Shown here: in pieces, positions 1 through 7,920 of the stretch
Position numbering within the stretch: the stretch's first letter is position 1
How the letters are laid out: each line of letters opens with the position of its first letter
Assembly: GCF_013373795.3 (NCBI RefSeq)
Contig: NZ_CP088022.1
Location: forward strand, 3,596,001 to 3,660,000
Reading direction: 5' to 3'
Source: Bradyrhizobium quebecense
GTDB taxonomy: Bacteria; Pseudomonadota; Alphaproteobacteria; Rhizobiales; Xanthobacteraceae
DNA length: 64,000 nt
Notes under the pieces: generated by a model
What the model was told of the DNA's origin: nothing
What the model saw: only the letters and a program-made list of their open reading frames with translations
Database searches by the model: none
Made by a program: the position numbers and the translations under genes

Positions 1-518
1 TCTGGCCCCATCATCAGGAGGCCGGCCGCCCGCGCCTGCTGCTTGAGCGACAATTCATCCTCGAGGGACACGTTGTCGCTGAACATCAGGACATGCAGGC
101 CGCGATTGAGCGCCTTGCGGGCCTCCGCGGCGGCGAACTCGCCGGGAACGGAAATCAGCGCAAGATTGATCTCCGGCCTGACCTTCACGGCCGCGGCGAT
201 CGAGTGCGGCCGCCAGGCAGCCTGCGTCTCGCCCTGGGTCTTCGGCTTGTCGAGCGACTTGATCGCATTGTCGAGGGCTTCGCGGGCAGCGGGCTCCGAC
301 TCGGCCTTGACCGCGATCACGAGGTCATTGCCCTTCACGGCAGTGCCCTCCTCCAGAAGCCCCGCATTGCGCATGATCGCAGCGTTCGACGGGGTTCCCA
401 TCATCAACGCCGCCTCGATCACGCCGGGCGAGCCGGCCACCTCGCGCGACAGCCGCATCAGCGCGACCGAGTCGAGATAGAATCCCTTGCGGACCTCGTT
501 CAGGACAACGACGTTCAT
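1..518 (-). CDS. fdrA: FdrA-family protein, N-terminal part (runs off the left edge)
   Basis: The frame opens at an ATG at 518-516 and stays open for 172 codons to the window edge, so only the N-terminal third is visible. It begins MNVVVLNEVRKGFYLDSVAL, the typical start of FdrA proteins, which have a succinyl-CoA-synthetase-like fold with acylated-CoA or phosphohistidine chemistry. FdrA with DUF1116 (YlbE-like) and DUF2877 (YlbF-like) proteins has been assigned as oxamate carbamoyltransferase (AllFGH) in enteric bacteria. All three families occur in this 3-kb stretch. The start codon overlaps the stop of the DUF1116 gene (ATGA), which implies translational coupling. The family call is firm; the substrate is inferred from that precedent. 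Confidence 0.85.
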   Translation of the reverse strand, partial: MNVVVLNEVRKGFYLDSVALMRLSREVAGSPGVIEAALMMGTPSNAAIMRNAGLLEEGTAVKGNDLVIAVKAESEPAAREALDNAIKSLDKPKTQGETQAAWRPHSIAAAVKVRPEINLALISVPGEFAAAEARKALNRGLHVLMFSDNVSLEDELSLKQQARAAGLLMMGP

Positions 519-1783
519 GACACACTCAAATCCTTGGCGATCGCGACGATCGCCTGCTGGAAGCACGCCAACGGCGCCTTGACCACGCCGGCACCGACCT
601 GGCCGATGCCGGGCTCGCGATGCGCGATGCCCGTGTTGATGACGGGCACCACACCGGAATCGACGACCAGGCGGATATCGATGCCGGTCGGCACGCCCGC
701 GAAGTCCATTGCGGCGATGGTCCATTCCGGATTCTGCGCAACCGTGATCTCGCCCATCGAACGGGTGAAGTTGCCGGCCTCGGACGGCGCGCCGGCCCCG
801 ACGAAGCCTGCGACGGCCGGCGCCGCCGCCATCGCGAATCCGCCCAGACCGATCGTCTCGACGATGGCGGAATCGCCCATGTCCGGATTGGCGTCCTTCT
901 CGGAATAGCCAGCGAAATACAGCCCTTCCGGCATTTCGACCGGCGCGGTGAACCATTGCTCGCCGAGCCCGCTGACGCGGATCCCGAAATCGGTGCCGTT
1001 GCGGCACATGGTGGTGACGATGGTCGAACCCCGGATGCCGTTGGCGGGATCGGTGATCGCCTTGCCCATCGCCATCGCGATGTTGAGGAAGAACTGATCG
1101 TTCTGCCCGATGAATGCGAGGCATTCGGCGAGAACGGCGTTGTCGGTCGAGGTTCGCGCCATCCAGGGCGCGATTTCGCGAAGGAAGACGCTCGAGCATG
1201 CCAGATTGCGCTGATGCAGCTCGTCGCCCATCGACAGGCCCCGCGCGACGATCGATTTCAGGTCGATGCCGCCGGCGGCACGGATCGCCTTGCCGAGCGT
1301 CGGCCCGAACACGTCGCGCAGCCAGGCGAGCCGCTTCAGCACGCTCGCGTCGTTGCCGCCGAAGCGCATCACCTTGCCGAGCCCCTCATTGATCGCGCAA
1401 TAGGCCCGGTTGGAGAAGCGTGCGTTCTCGACCACGAACAACGGCATCGACATCGTCGTCATGCCGGTCATCGGGCCGACTGCGCCGAAGTGGTGGTTCG
1501 GGTGAAATTCGATTTCGCCACTGGCGGCGAGCTTGGTCGCGGTCGGCAGATCCCGCGCCCATCCCTCGAACACGATGGCGCCTGCGACCGCGCCGCGCAT
1601 CGGGCCACACATCCTGTCCCAGGAGATCGGCGGTCCGGCGTGGAGGATCATCCGTTCGCGCAGGCCCGGGATCAATTCGCGGGCGGGAACGATGTCGATC
1701 AGCCGCGGCTCTCCTTCGAGGATCCGGGCGAGCGCCTGCTGGTTTGCGTCTTCGATCAGCTTCATCGGTGCGCCCTCACACAC
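515..1783 (-). CDS. DUF1116 (YlbE-like) protein, probable oxamate carbamoyltransferase subunit
   Basis: A 422-residue protein with the DUF1116 hallmarks: an ILHAGPPISWDRMCGPMRGA block near residue 50, a glycine-rich FGIRVSGLG segment, and a TGIDIRLVV / INTGIAH C-terminal region. Cytosolic, with no signal peptide. It sits between a 62-residue ORF (8-bp overlap) and fdrA (4-bp overlap), so the three are surely co-translated. In E. coli the homologue (YlbE, renamed AllG) works with FdrA and YlbF to convert oxalurate plus phosphate to oxamate and carbamoyl phosphate. An alternative start is the Met seven codons in (MKLIED). The family assignment is strong; the reaction is carried over from the enteric system. 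Confidence 0.85.
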   Translation of the reverse strand: MCEGAPMKLIEDANQQALARILEGEPRLIDIVPARELIPGLRERMILHAGPPISWDRMCGPMRGAVAGAIVFEGWARDLPTATKLAASGEIEFHPNHHFGAVGPMTGMTTMSMPLFVVENARFSNRAYCAINEGLGKVMRFGGNDASVLKRLAWLRDVFGPTLGKAIRAAGGIDLKSIVARGLSMGDELHQRNLACSSVFLREIAPWMARTSTDNAVLAECLAFIGQNDQFFLNIAMAMGKAITDPANGIRGSTIVTTMCRNGTDFGIRVSGLGEQWFTAPVEMPEGLYFAGYSEKDANPDMGDSAIVETIGLGGFAMAAAPAVAGFVGAGAPSEAGNFTRSMGEITVAQNPEWTIAAMDFAGVPTGIDIRLVVDSGVVPVINTGIAHREPGIGQVGAGVVKAPLACFQQAIVAIAKDLSVS

Positions 1784-1964
1784 CGAGCTTCGCGAGCAGG
1801 GCCGCCATCTGCGGATCTCCGCCCGCCGACGGCTTCCAGTCGACGTGAACGACGTCGATGCCGCAGTCGCGGAGGTCCTTCACGAACCCCTCAAGCCCGA
1901 CATTCACGACTTCGACCTTGCGCGCCAGCAACTGCTGATACTGCGGCCTATCCTGATCCGTCAT
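1776..1964 (-). CDS. Small stand-alone FdrA-system domain protein (62 aa)
   Basis: Encodes 62 residues with a conserved-looking VEVVNVGLEGFVKDLRDCGI / VVHVDWKPSAGGDP core. From memory, a segment of this form occurs at the end of longer FdrA-family or DUF1116-family proteins. Here it is a separate gene placed immediately before DUF1116 with an 8-bp overlap. It would be a small cytosolic subunit or a detached domain. It is the first gene of its transcript: a terminator for the upstream unit lies at 2103-2132 and a candidate promoter/operator at 2003-2030. I am fairly sure the gene is real; the domain origin needs an alignment. Confidence 0.75.
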   Translation of the reverse strand: MTDQDRPQYQQLLARKVEVVNVGLEGFVKDLRDCGIDVVHVDWKPSAGGDPQMAALLAKLGV

Positions 1965-2002
1965 CGTCTCCGCCCTAACAAAGTTCGTTTTGGTTGTGTC
2001 GA

Positions 2003-2030
2003 GTTAATAAGACAACACTTACTTCGTCAA
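2003..2030 (-). promoter_or_regulatory. Candidate promoter with palindromic operator ahead of the FdrA unit
   Basis: On the minus strand TTGACG (2030-2025) is followed by the 20-mer GTAAGTGTTGTCTTATTAAC (2022-2003), a GTAA...TTAAC imperfect dyad, about 40 bp before the start at 1964. A closely similar arrangement (TTGAC, three bases, GTAAGT, then an AT-rich right half ending in AC) lies before the Ggt-family gene at 12694-12721, and a looser one at 7847-7870. The shared layout suggests one regulator, perhaps the TetR protein at 10286. The -10 element is not clear-cut. Confidence 0.4.
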
Positions 2031-2102
2031 GATCGGATTCTCGGAAAGTGCGAATTTCCTCAACCCTCGAACAGCGGACCGGCCGAAGCGCAATCGCGCC
2101 TC

Positions 2103-2132
2103 AAAAAAAGAGCTCCGAACTTCGTTCGGAGC
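2103..2132 (-). terminator. Rho-independent terminator after the DUF2877 gene
   Basis: On the minus strand a perfect 9-bp stem (GCTCCGAAC / GTTCGGAGC, 2132-2112) with a 3-nt loop is followed by a T-rich run (seven T opposite A 2103-2109). It lies 37 bp past the stop of the DUF2877 gene and before the small FdrA-system gene, so the ABC transporter/DUF2877 unit and the FdrA unit are probably separate transcripts. Confidence 0.8.
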
Positions 2133-2168
2133 AGTCTGGGAGAACTCGAAATCTGAGCTGCAACGGCG

Positions 2169-3113
2169 TCACCGCTCGCGCAGGGCGGCGCGCCGCAGGA
2201 CGATCAGACTGCCGGCAAATGCGTCCAGTCCGGATGTATGCCCGATCGCCGTCAGGGCCGTGAGGGCGCGACGAAATCCGGCGGCCTCGCCGCTCATCGT
2301 TGCATGGATGGCAGCGTGCAGTGCCGCCGCCCCGTAGCCCAGCGCCGCCGCGCGCAGATGGATTCGGCTGATGTCGTTGGTGCCATCGAGCAGCGCGCGG
2401 CAATGTTCCCACAATGCGTCGCGACATTCGATGCGTCCCAGCGCTGCCAGCGCAATCAGCGCACCGCCGATCAGGTCGTCGCCGGATGGCGTAAGCCCCG
2501 GCCCGAGACCGAGCAGGCTGGCAAGCCCGGACTCTCGATCCGCATCGTCATCCGAGCCTGCGAGGATGAGCTCCAACGCAGCGAGACCGGGCATGGCAGC
2601 CCGAACCAGCGCGGAGGCGTCGCCCGGAGCATGTCCGGCCCCGACCACGGCGAGGCCCTCCGAAGTCAGATCACCGCCCCACACCTCGTCGACGGTATCA
2701 AGGCCGCGTCGCAGGCTGGCCGTCGACCAGTGTGGTGCAGCGGGCGGCGCCCAGACCGACCGCGCGGCCAGATTCGCGAGCGGCGTCGCTCCGATCCACA
2801 GAATGGAGTCCGCGACCCGCACGGGATCGCCGACCACAAGGCCCGGCCATCGGAAGTCGCCGACCACATGCAACGGACCCGATCCGATGCCGATCCGTCC
2901 AACGCAGATCCAGATCCCGTCGATCACGGCGTAGAACGAACGTTCGAACACGGCGACGACCTGGCCCGCGGCGCGATCGCGAAGCGCCCTGTCGGCGAGG
3001 AGCCCCACTTCCACATCGGCACAGACCGTCGCTGCGGATTCGGGACGCCGCTCGTCCGGCGCGCCCGCGCGACCCGACTGCCTTCCGTCCGTTTCGCGGC
3101 CTTCGACCAACAT
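2169..3113 (-). CDS. DUF2877 (YlbF-like) protein, probable oxamate carbamoyltransferase subunit
   Basis: A 314-residue protein whose centre carries the family signature LGLGPGLTPSGDDLIGGALI, followed by RIHLRAAALGYGA and an ALTAIGHTSG..AGSLIV C-terminus. This is the DUF2877 family, whose E. coli member (YlbF, renamed AllH) completes the FdrA-YlbE-YlbF oxamate carbamoyltransferase. It starts 16 bp past the stop of the fused ABC transporter gene, so it is probably in the importer operon rather than with FdrA. The first 25 residues are rich in Arg and Glu and look unlike the family, so the true start may be further in. The family call is confident. Confidence 0.82.
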   Translation of the reverse strand: MLVEGRETDGRQSGRAGAPDERRPESAATVCADVEVGLLADRALRDRAAGQVVAVFERSFYAVIDGIWICVGRIGIGSGPLHVVGDFRWPGLVVGDPVRVADSILWIGATPLANLAARSVWAPPAAPHWSTASLRRGLDTVDEVWGGDLTSEGLAVVGAGHAPGDASALVRAAMPGLAALELILAGSDDDADRESGLASLLGLGPGLTPSGDDLIGGALIALAALGRIECRDALWEHCRALLDGTNDISRIHLRAAALGYGAAALHAAIHATMSGEAAGFRRALTALTAIGHTSGLDAFAGSLIVLRRAALRER

Positions 3114-3128
3114 CCGCCCTCGCCTCCC

Positions 3129-5663
3129 TCAGCGTGCCTGTGCCGCGAGCCGTTGTGGCGCGCCGGCCTGGGCCTCGCCACCCAGATAGGCCGCCTCGAG
3201 CAGCGGATCCTCGGCGATGATGTCGGCGGCGCCGCTCTTCAGGATCGCACCGGTCTCCAGGAGATAGGCCCGGTCGGCCAGCGCGAGCGCGTGGCCTGCC
3301 ATCTGATCGACCACGATGATGGTGATGCCCTCGCTGCGCAGCCGCTCGAAGGACGCAAACAGTTCATCGACCACGAGCGGCGCCAATCCGAGCGACGGCT
3401 CGTCCAGCATGAAGATCTTCGGCCCGGTCAGAAGTCCGCGCGCCACCGCGAGCATCTGCTGCTCGCCTCCGGACAGCAGGCCGGCGCGCTGGTCGATGCG
3501 CTCCTTCAGCCGCGGGAAGCGCACGAACATCGCCTCGATCTCGGCATCGAGGTCTATTCCCTTGCGCGCATAGGCGCCGAGTTGCAGGTTCTGCCTCACC
3601 GTCAGCTCCGGAAACACCTGCCGCCCTTCCGGCACCAGCACGACGCCGTAGCGGGCACGAACATGCGCGGGCATCCTGTCGATGCGCGTCTCGGCGAGCC
3701 GCACTTCACCCGTGGAGCGCGGCGGTTCGAGACCGGCGATCGACCGCATCAGGGTGGTCTTGCCGGCGCCGTTCGCGCCGAGCACGGCGACCGCCTCGCC
3801 GGGAGCGACCACCAGATCGATCCCGTTCAAGGCGCGTGACAGGCCATAGAACGAATCGAGCGTCTTGACCTCGAGTGCGGTGCCCTGCCGCGCCGGCCGC
3901 GGCGCGCGGCTCTTCTCACCGGCCGTCGCGTCGCCGAGATAGGCCTTGCGGACCAGCGGGTCGTTGCGGATCGCCGCCGCATCGCCGATCGCGATGCGCT
4001 TGCCGCCGTCGAGCACGACGATGAGATCGCTCAGCGACATGATCATCGGCATGTCGTGCTCGACGATGATGACGGCGATCCCGAGATCGGCGATCCGGCG
4101 CAACAGCGCGGTCAGGCGCTGCTTGTCGCCCTTGGAGAGGCCGGCCGCGGGCTCGTCGAGCAGCAGGATGCGGGGCCGCAAAGCGAGCGCGCGCGCGATC
4201 TCGACCAGGCGCTTCTCGCCATGGGACAGCGAATCCGCAAGACGATCGACATCGCCGTCGACACCGGCAAAGCGCAGCAGGAACCGGGCGAAACTCTCGG
4301 TCTCCGCGTTGCGCAGCGCGGAGACAACGCCGCCGAGACGGCCGACCCGCTCGGCCAGCAGGATGTTTTCCAGGATCGTGAGCGACCCGAACAGCTGCGT
4401 GGTCTGGAACGTGCGCGCCACGCCGACCCGCGCCAGCAAATGCGACGTCATGCCCGTGACATCGCGATCGCCGAGCTTCACCGTCCCCGCCTGCGGCCGG
4501 TAGAAGCCGCAGAGCAGATTGAGCGCGCTTGTCTTGCCCGCGCCGTTGGGACCGATGATGCTGGTGACGGCACCGGGCGCCGCCTTGAACGATACGCCCT
4601 GGACCGCGCGCACGCCGCCGAACGAGATCGAGAGATCCGTCACGTCGAGCCCCGCCGCGTTGTGGGTCTCGAGGATCGCCGCATCGGTTTCCGCCGCGGC
4701 GATCGCGGGCCCGGCCACCGGCTTGCGTGCCGGCAGGACTCTTGCCGCGAGTTGCTCCGCGAGGCCGACGATGCCGGAGGGCGCAGCGCGCAGCACGACG
4801 AACAGCAGCACGCCGAAGGCCAGTAGGCGATACTCGGCGAGATCCGACAGCGCTTCCGGCAGCAGCACCACCAGCGCGGCGCCGATCACCGGGCCGAGCA
4901 CCGAGCCGGCGCCGCCGACCATCACGGCGAACAACAGCAGCACCGATTGCAGGAACGGGAACGAGCTCGGACTGATATAGCCCTGCAGCGGCGCGAACAG
5001 CGCGCCGGCCAGCGCCATCGCGGCCGCCGAGATCACGAAGGCCACGGCGCGGACCTGCACCAGATCGATGCCGAGCGAACGCGTCGCGACCTCGGTATCG
5101 CGGGCGGCTCGCATGGCATAGCCCCAGCCGCTGCGCTTCAGCCGCTCGAACAGGATGAGACCGGCAAACACCAGCACGACGCCCGCGATGGCAAGCGAAC
5201 GCTCGGACAGCGTATAGCCGAACACGCTCGGCGGCGCACTCAGCATCAGACCGTTGCCGCCGCCGGTGAGATCGCGCCACTCGATCGTGACGTGCTCGAC
5301 GATGAAGCCAAAGGCAATCGTCACCATCGCCAGATACGGCCCGCGCACGCGCAGCGCCGGCATCGCGAGCAGCCCGCCGACGATGCTGACCAGCACGATG
5401 GCCCCCGCCGTCGCGGCGAGGTAGGGCCAGCCGGCCTTCTCCATCAGCAGCACGGTGGTGTACGCACCGATCGCCATGAAGCCGATATGGCCGAGCGAGA
5501 TCTGGCCCGCGAGGCCGAGCAGGACGTTGAGGCCGATGCAGCCGATCGCCGTCAGCGAAATCGTCGCGATCAGGAACACCGAATAGCTGTCCGCGACCGC
5601 GGCATAGCCGATGGCAATGGCGAACGCCGCGAACGCGACGAGAAGGGAGGCGCGCGAGGTCAT
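3129..5663 (-). CDS. Triple-fusion branched-chain-type ABC importer: LivM permease + LivG ATPase + LivF ATPase
   Basis: An 844-residue single chain. Residues 1-310 form a LivM-type permease with about nine hydrophobic segments and the LAGQISLGHIGFMAIGAY block near 51-68. Residues 336-580 are a LivG-type ATPase with Walker A GPNGAGKT at 371-378, a degenerate signature SHGEKR at 480-485, and Walker B LLLDEP at 500-505. Residues 597-830 are a LivF-type ATPase with Walker A GANGAGKT at 629-636, LSGGEQQ at 730-736, and FMLDEP at 751-756. LivM-LivG fusions are familiar; having both ATPases and the permease in one chain is uncommon. It overlaps the LivH permease gene by 4 bp. The importer probably brings in the amide or ureide substrate of the neighbouring hydrolases (inference). 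Confidence 0.92.
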   Translation of the reverse strand: MTSRASLLVAFAAFAIAIGYAAVADSYSVFLIATISLTAIGCIGLNVLLGLAGQISLGHIGFMAIGAYTTVLLMEKAGWPYLAATAGAIVLVSIVGGLLAMPALRVRGPYLAMVTIAFGFIVEHVTIEWRDLTGGGNGLMLSAPPSVFGYTLSERSLAIAGVVLVFAGLILFERLKRSGWGYAMRAARDTEVATRSLGIDLVQVRAVAFVISAAAMALAGALFAPLQGYISPSSFPFLQSVLLLFAVMVGGAGSVLGPVIGAALVVLLPEALSDLAEYRLLAFGVLLFVVLRAAPSGIVGLAEQLAARVLPARKPVAGPAIAAAETDAAILETHNAAGLDVTDLSISFGGVRAVQGVSFKAAPGAVTSIIGPNGAGKTSALNLLCGFYRPQAGTVKLGDRDVTGMTSHLLARVGVARTFQTTQLFGSLTILENILLAERVGRLGGVVSALRNAETESFARFLLRFAGVDGDVDRLADSLSHGEKRLVEIARALALRPRILLLDEPAAGLSKGDKQRLTALLRRIADLGIAVIIVEHDMPMIMSLSDLIVVLDGGKRIAIGDAAAIRNDPLVRKAYLGDATAGEKSRAPRPARQGTALEVKTLDSFYGLSRALNGIDLVVAPGEAVAVLGANGAGKTTLMRSIAGLEPPRSTGEVRLAETRIDRMPAHVRARYGVVLVPEGRQVFPELTVRQNLQLGAYARKGIDLDAEIEAMFVRFPRLKERIDQRAGLLSGGEQQMLAVARGLLTGPKIFMLDEPSLGLAPLVVDELFASFERLRSEGITIIVVDQMAGHALALADRAYLLETGAILKSGAADIIAEDPLLEAAYLGGEAQAGAPQRLAAQAR

Positions 5664-6535
5664 ACCTTCTTAACTCCAGCTCGGCCGAGCAGCCCGTGCG
5701 GCATGACGACGAGGATGACGATGACGGAAGCGAACGTGATGATCTGGGTGTAGACCGACCCGAGATAGTTGGTCGCGAACACCTCGATCAGGCCAAGGCA
5801 CAATCCAGCCAGCATGACGCCCCAGGCGCTGGCGAGACCGCCGATGATCGCGGCGGCGAACGCCTTGATGCCGAACAGCGTGCCCATCTCGGACGAGACG
5901 TTGAACAGCGGTGCGATCAGCAGCGCGGCGACGCCTGCCAGCATGGCCGACACCGCATAGCTCGCGGCAATGGCGCCGCTGACATTGATGCCCATCAGCC
6001 GCGCGGCATTGGGATTCTGCACCACCGCAAGCATCGCGACGCCATGCCGCGTGCGGCGGGTGATCAGATGCAGCGCCAGCGCAAGCAACAGCCCGACCAC
6101 GGGAATCAGGAGCTGCAGCGGATAGACCCCTGCCCCCTCCACGATCTGGATCGGCTTGGCCGCGAGCATCGACGGGAAGCTGCGCGGCTCCTTGCCGAAC
6201 ACGAACAGCATCACATTGTCGACGATGATGCCGACCGCAACGGTCGCCATCAGCCAGTTGTCCGACCCGCGCAGCACGAACGGACGAACCGCGAAGCGTT
6301 CAATCAGAACGCCGTAAACCGCGCAGACCAGCAGCACCGCGGGGATGCCGATCGCGGCCGGCCAGCCCCACACGATGAGGAAGAAGTATCCGGCAACGGC
6401 TCCCAGGGTCATCGAGCTGCCCTGCGAGAAGTTGACCGTGCCGGATACGGCGTACGTGACGTGAAAGCCCAGCGCGAGCAGACCGTACATGCTCCCCAGC
6501 GCCATTCCGGTTATTATCGCCGAAAGAAACGACAT
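5660..6535 (-). CDS. Branched-chain-type ABC transporter permease (LivH-like)
   Basis: A 291-residue inner-membrane protein with about eight hydrophobic stretches and the LivH pattern (SMYGLLALGFHVTYAVSGTVNFSQG at the N-terminus, FGIKAFAAAIIGGLASAWG near residue 220). It pairs with the LivM half of the downstream fusion to form the translocation channel. Its stop overlaps the fusion's start, and the substrate-binding protein gene lies 40 bp upstream, so the order is binding protein, LivH, LivM-G-F, DUF2877. The substrate cannot be read from the permease itself. Confidence 0.92.
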   Translation of the reverse strand: MSFLSAIITGMALGSMYGLLALGFHVTYAVSGTVNFSQGSSMTLGAVAGYFFLIVWGWPAAIGIPAVLLVCAVYGVLIERFAVRPFVLRGSDNWLMATVAVGIIVDNVMLFVFGKEPRSFPSMLAAKPIQIVEGAGVYPLQLLIPVVGLLLALALHLITRRTRHGVAMLAVVQNPNAARLMGINVSGAIAASYAVSAMLAGVAALLIAPLFNVSSEMGTLFGIKAFAAAIIGGLASAWGVMLAGLCLGLIEVFATNYLGSVYTQIITFASVIVILVVMPHGLLGRAGVKKV

Positions 6536-6575
6536 CGATGATCACCCCGATCTGCTTGCTGGACGACCGCTGCCG

Positions 6576-7778
6576 TCAGTTCTTGAACGGCAGGATGTGG
6601 TTGTCTTCGAAGTGGGCCCAGATGTAGTCCTGCGCCGTCAGCGCATCGTGCTTGTCCTTGGCGAACGGCTTTTCATAGGTCTTGATCAGGCCTTCCAGCC
6701 GGTCGATTCCGTAAAAGCCGTCACGAATGGCGGTCGGATCCGTGCCACCGGCCTTCTGGATCGCGCCGGCGATCACCAGGACGCTGTCATAGGCGTTGGC
6801 GAAGCCGACCGCCGGCGTCACGTCCGCCGGGCCCTTGATGTCCGGATACTTCGCCTGCAACTCGGCGAGCACGCGCTTGCCGACCGGCGAGAGGTTGCCG
6901 AAGAAGCTGTAGGTCTGGACGAAGACGACGCTCTCGGCGCTCGGCCCGGCGAGCTCGGTGAAGCGGCCGCCGGCCGGCCCCCAATGCGACACGATCGGCG
7001 GTGCCCAACCCATCCGGTCGAGCGATTTCACGACCTGCGAGGATGGACCGACATTGCCGACCAGGAACAGGGAGTCGGCGCCCGCCTGCTTGAGCCGGGA
7101 CAATTGCGCGACCACGTCGACATCGTTCGCCTCGAACTTCTCGACACCCGCCGCTTCGATGCCGGCCGCCTTCAGCGCCGCGCGCAGGCCATGCTCGTTC
7201 GATTCGCCCCAGGGATTGTTGACGAGGATGAGGCCCGGCTTCTTGGCTGCGAAGGTCTTGCCGGCGAACGCAACGATCGCCTTGTCGACCTCGTCGTCCA
7301 TCGCCGAGACGCGGAATACATAGTTGGACGCGGCGCCGTTCTGCGTGATGTTGGTGCCGGCGGCCCACGGCACCACGAACGGCATCTTGACGTTGTTGAC
7401 GAACGGCACGATCGCGAGCTGGACGGGCGTATCGAGACCGCCGAGCAGCACCGCGACCTTCTCGCGCTGGATCAGTTCGCGCGCGGCGGTCAGCCCCTTC
7501 GCAGGATTGCTTTCATCGTCACGGCGCACCAGCTCCAGCGGACGGCCGAGCACGCCCCCTTTCGCGTTGATCTCCTCGATCGCGATCGTGGCACCACGGG
7601 TCAATGCTTCGCCGGCGCGCGCCGACTGGCCCGACAGCGCCGTGACCAGGCCGATCTTGATCGGCTCAGCTGCCCGCGCCCGCTCCGCAAGCGGCACGGA
7701 GCCGATGAGAATGGCGAGCGCGCCCTGCAAGACAACGCGGCGGCACAACCCGGTGATGGGGGTACAAGCGTAGCTCAT
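6576..7778 (-). CDS. ABC transporter periplasmic substrate-binding protein (Leu/amide type)
   Basis: A 400-residue type I periplasmic binding protein. The N-terminus has an arginine pair and a hydrophobic stretch ending in an ARA-like cleavage site (about residues 12-36), consistent with a Tat- or Sec-exported protein. The mature part begins PIKIGLVTALSGQSARAGEA and has the ATIAIEEINAKGG and LVRRDDESNP blocks of the LivJ / amide-binding family. It is the first gene of the importer operon and diverges from the PuuE-like hydrolase gene at 7921. In this context an amide, ureide or related nitrogen compound is a better guess than an amino acid, but no ligand residues were assigned. Confidence 0.9.
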   Translation of the reverse strand: MSYACTPITGLCRRVVLQGALAILIGSVPLAERARAAEPIKIGLVTALSGQSARAGEALTRGATIAIEEINAKGGVLGRPLELVRRDDESNPAKGLTAARELIQREKVAVLLGGLDTPVQLAIVPFVNNVKMPFVVPWAAGTNITQNGAASNYVFRVSAMDDEVDKAIVAFAGKTFAAKKPGLILVNNPWGESNEHGLRAALKAAGIEAAGVEKFEANDVDVVAQLSRLKQAGADSLFLVGNVGPSSQVVKSLDRMGWAPPIVSHWGPAGGRFTELAGPSAESVVFVQTYSFFGNLSPVGKRVLAELQAKYPDIKGPADVTPAVGFANAYDSVLVIAGAIQKAGGTDPTAIRDGFYGIDRLEGLIKTYEKPFAKDKHDALTAQDYIWAHFEDNHILPFKN

Positions 7779-7846
7779 TTCTGCAATTCCTCCCGCTCCG
7801 ACGGCTCCCGAGCCGCCTCTGGTCCGCTGCCGCCGTCTCCGCGGCC

Positions 7847-7870
7847 TTGACGGAAGTAAAAACTTTCTTC
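7847..7870 (+). promoter_or_regulatory. Candidate promoter/operator in the divergent intergenic region
   Basis: TTGACG at 7847-7852 runs into the dyad GAAGTAAAAACTTTCTTC (7853-7870; GAAG and CTTC arms), 50 bp before the PuuE-like gene and 69 bp from the divergent binding-protein gene. The TTGAC, short spacer, GTAA layout resembles the sites at 2003-2030 and 12694-12721, although the right half differs. It could serve one or both divergent genes. Confidence 0.35.
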
Positions 7871-7920
7871 ACAAATTGACGAATGTCAAGCGGCTGATCG
7901 CGCGCCGAATGGAGATTGCA

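Noticed and set aside
620..1978. A 452-codon open frame on the plus strand opposite the DUF1116 gene
   Set aside because: Arg/His/Asp-rich translation without protein-family character; it is the high-GC shadow of a well-supported minus-strand gene. The same holds for long plus-strand frames at 2238-3839, 4947-5753, 5696-6541, 6489-7850, 15045-16478 and 60532-61914.
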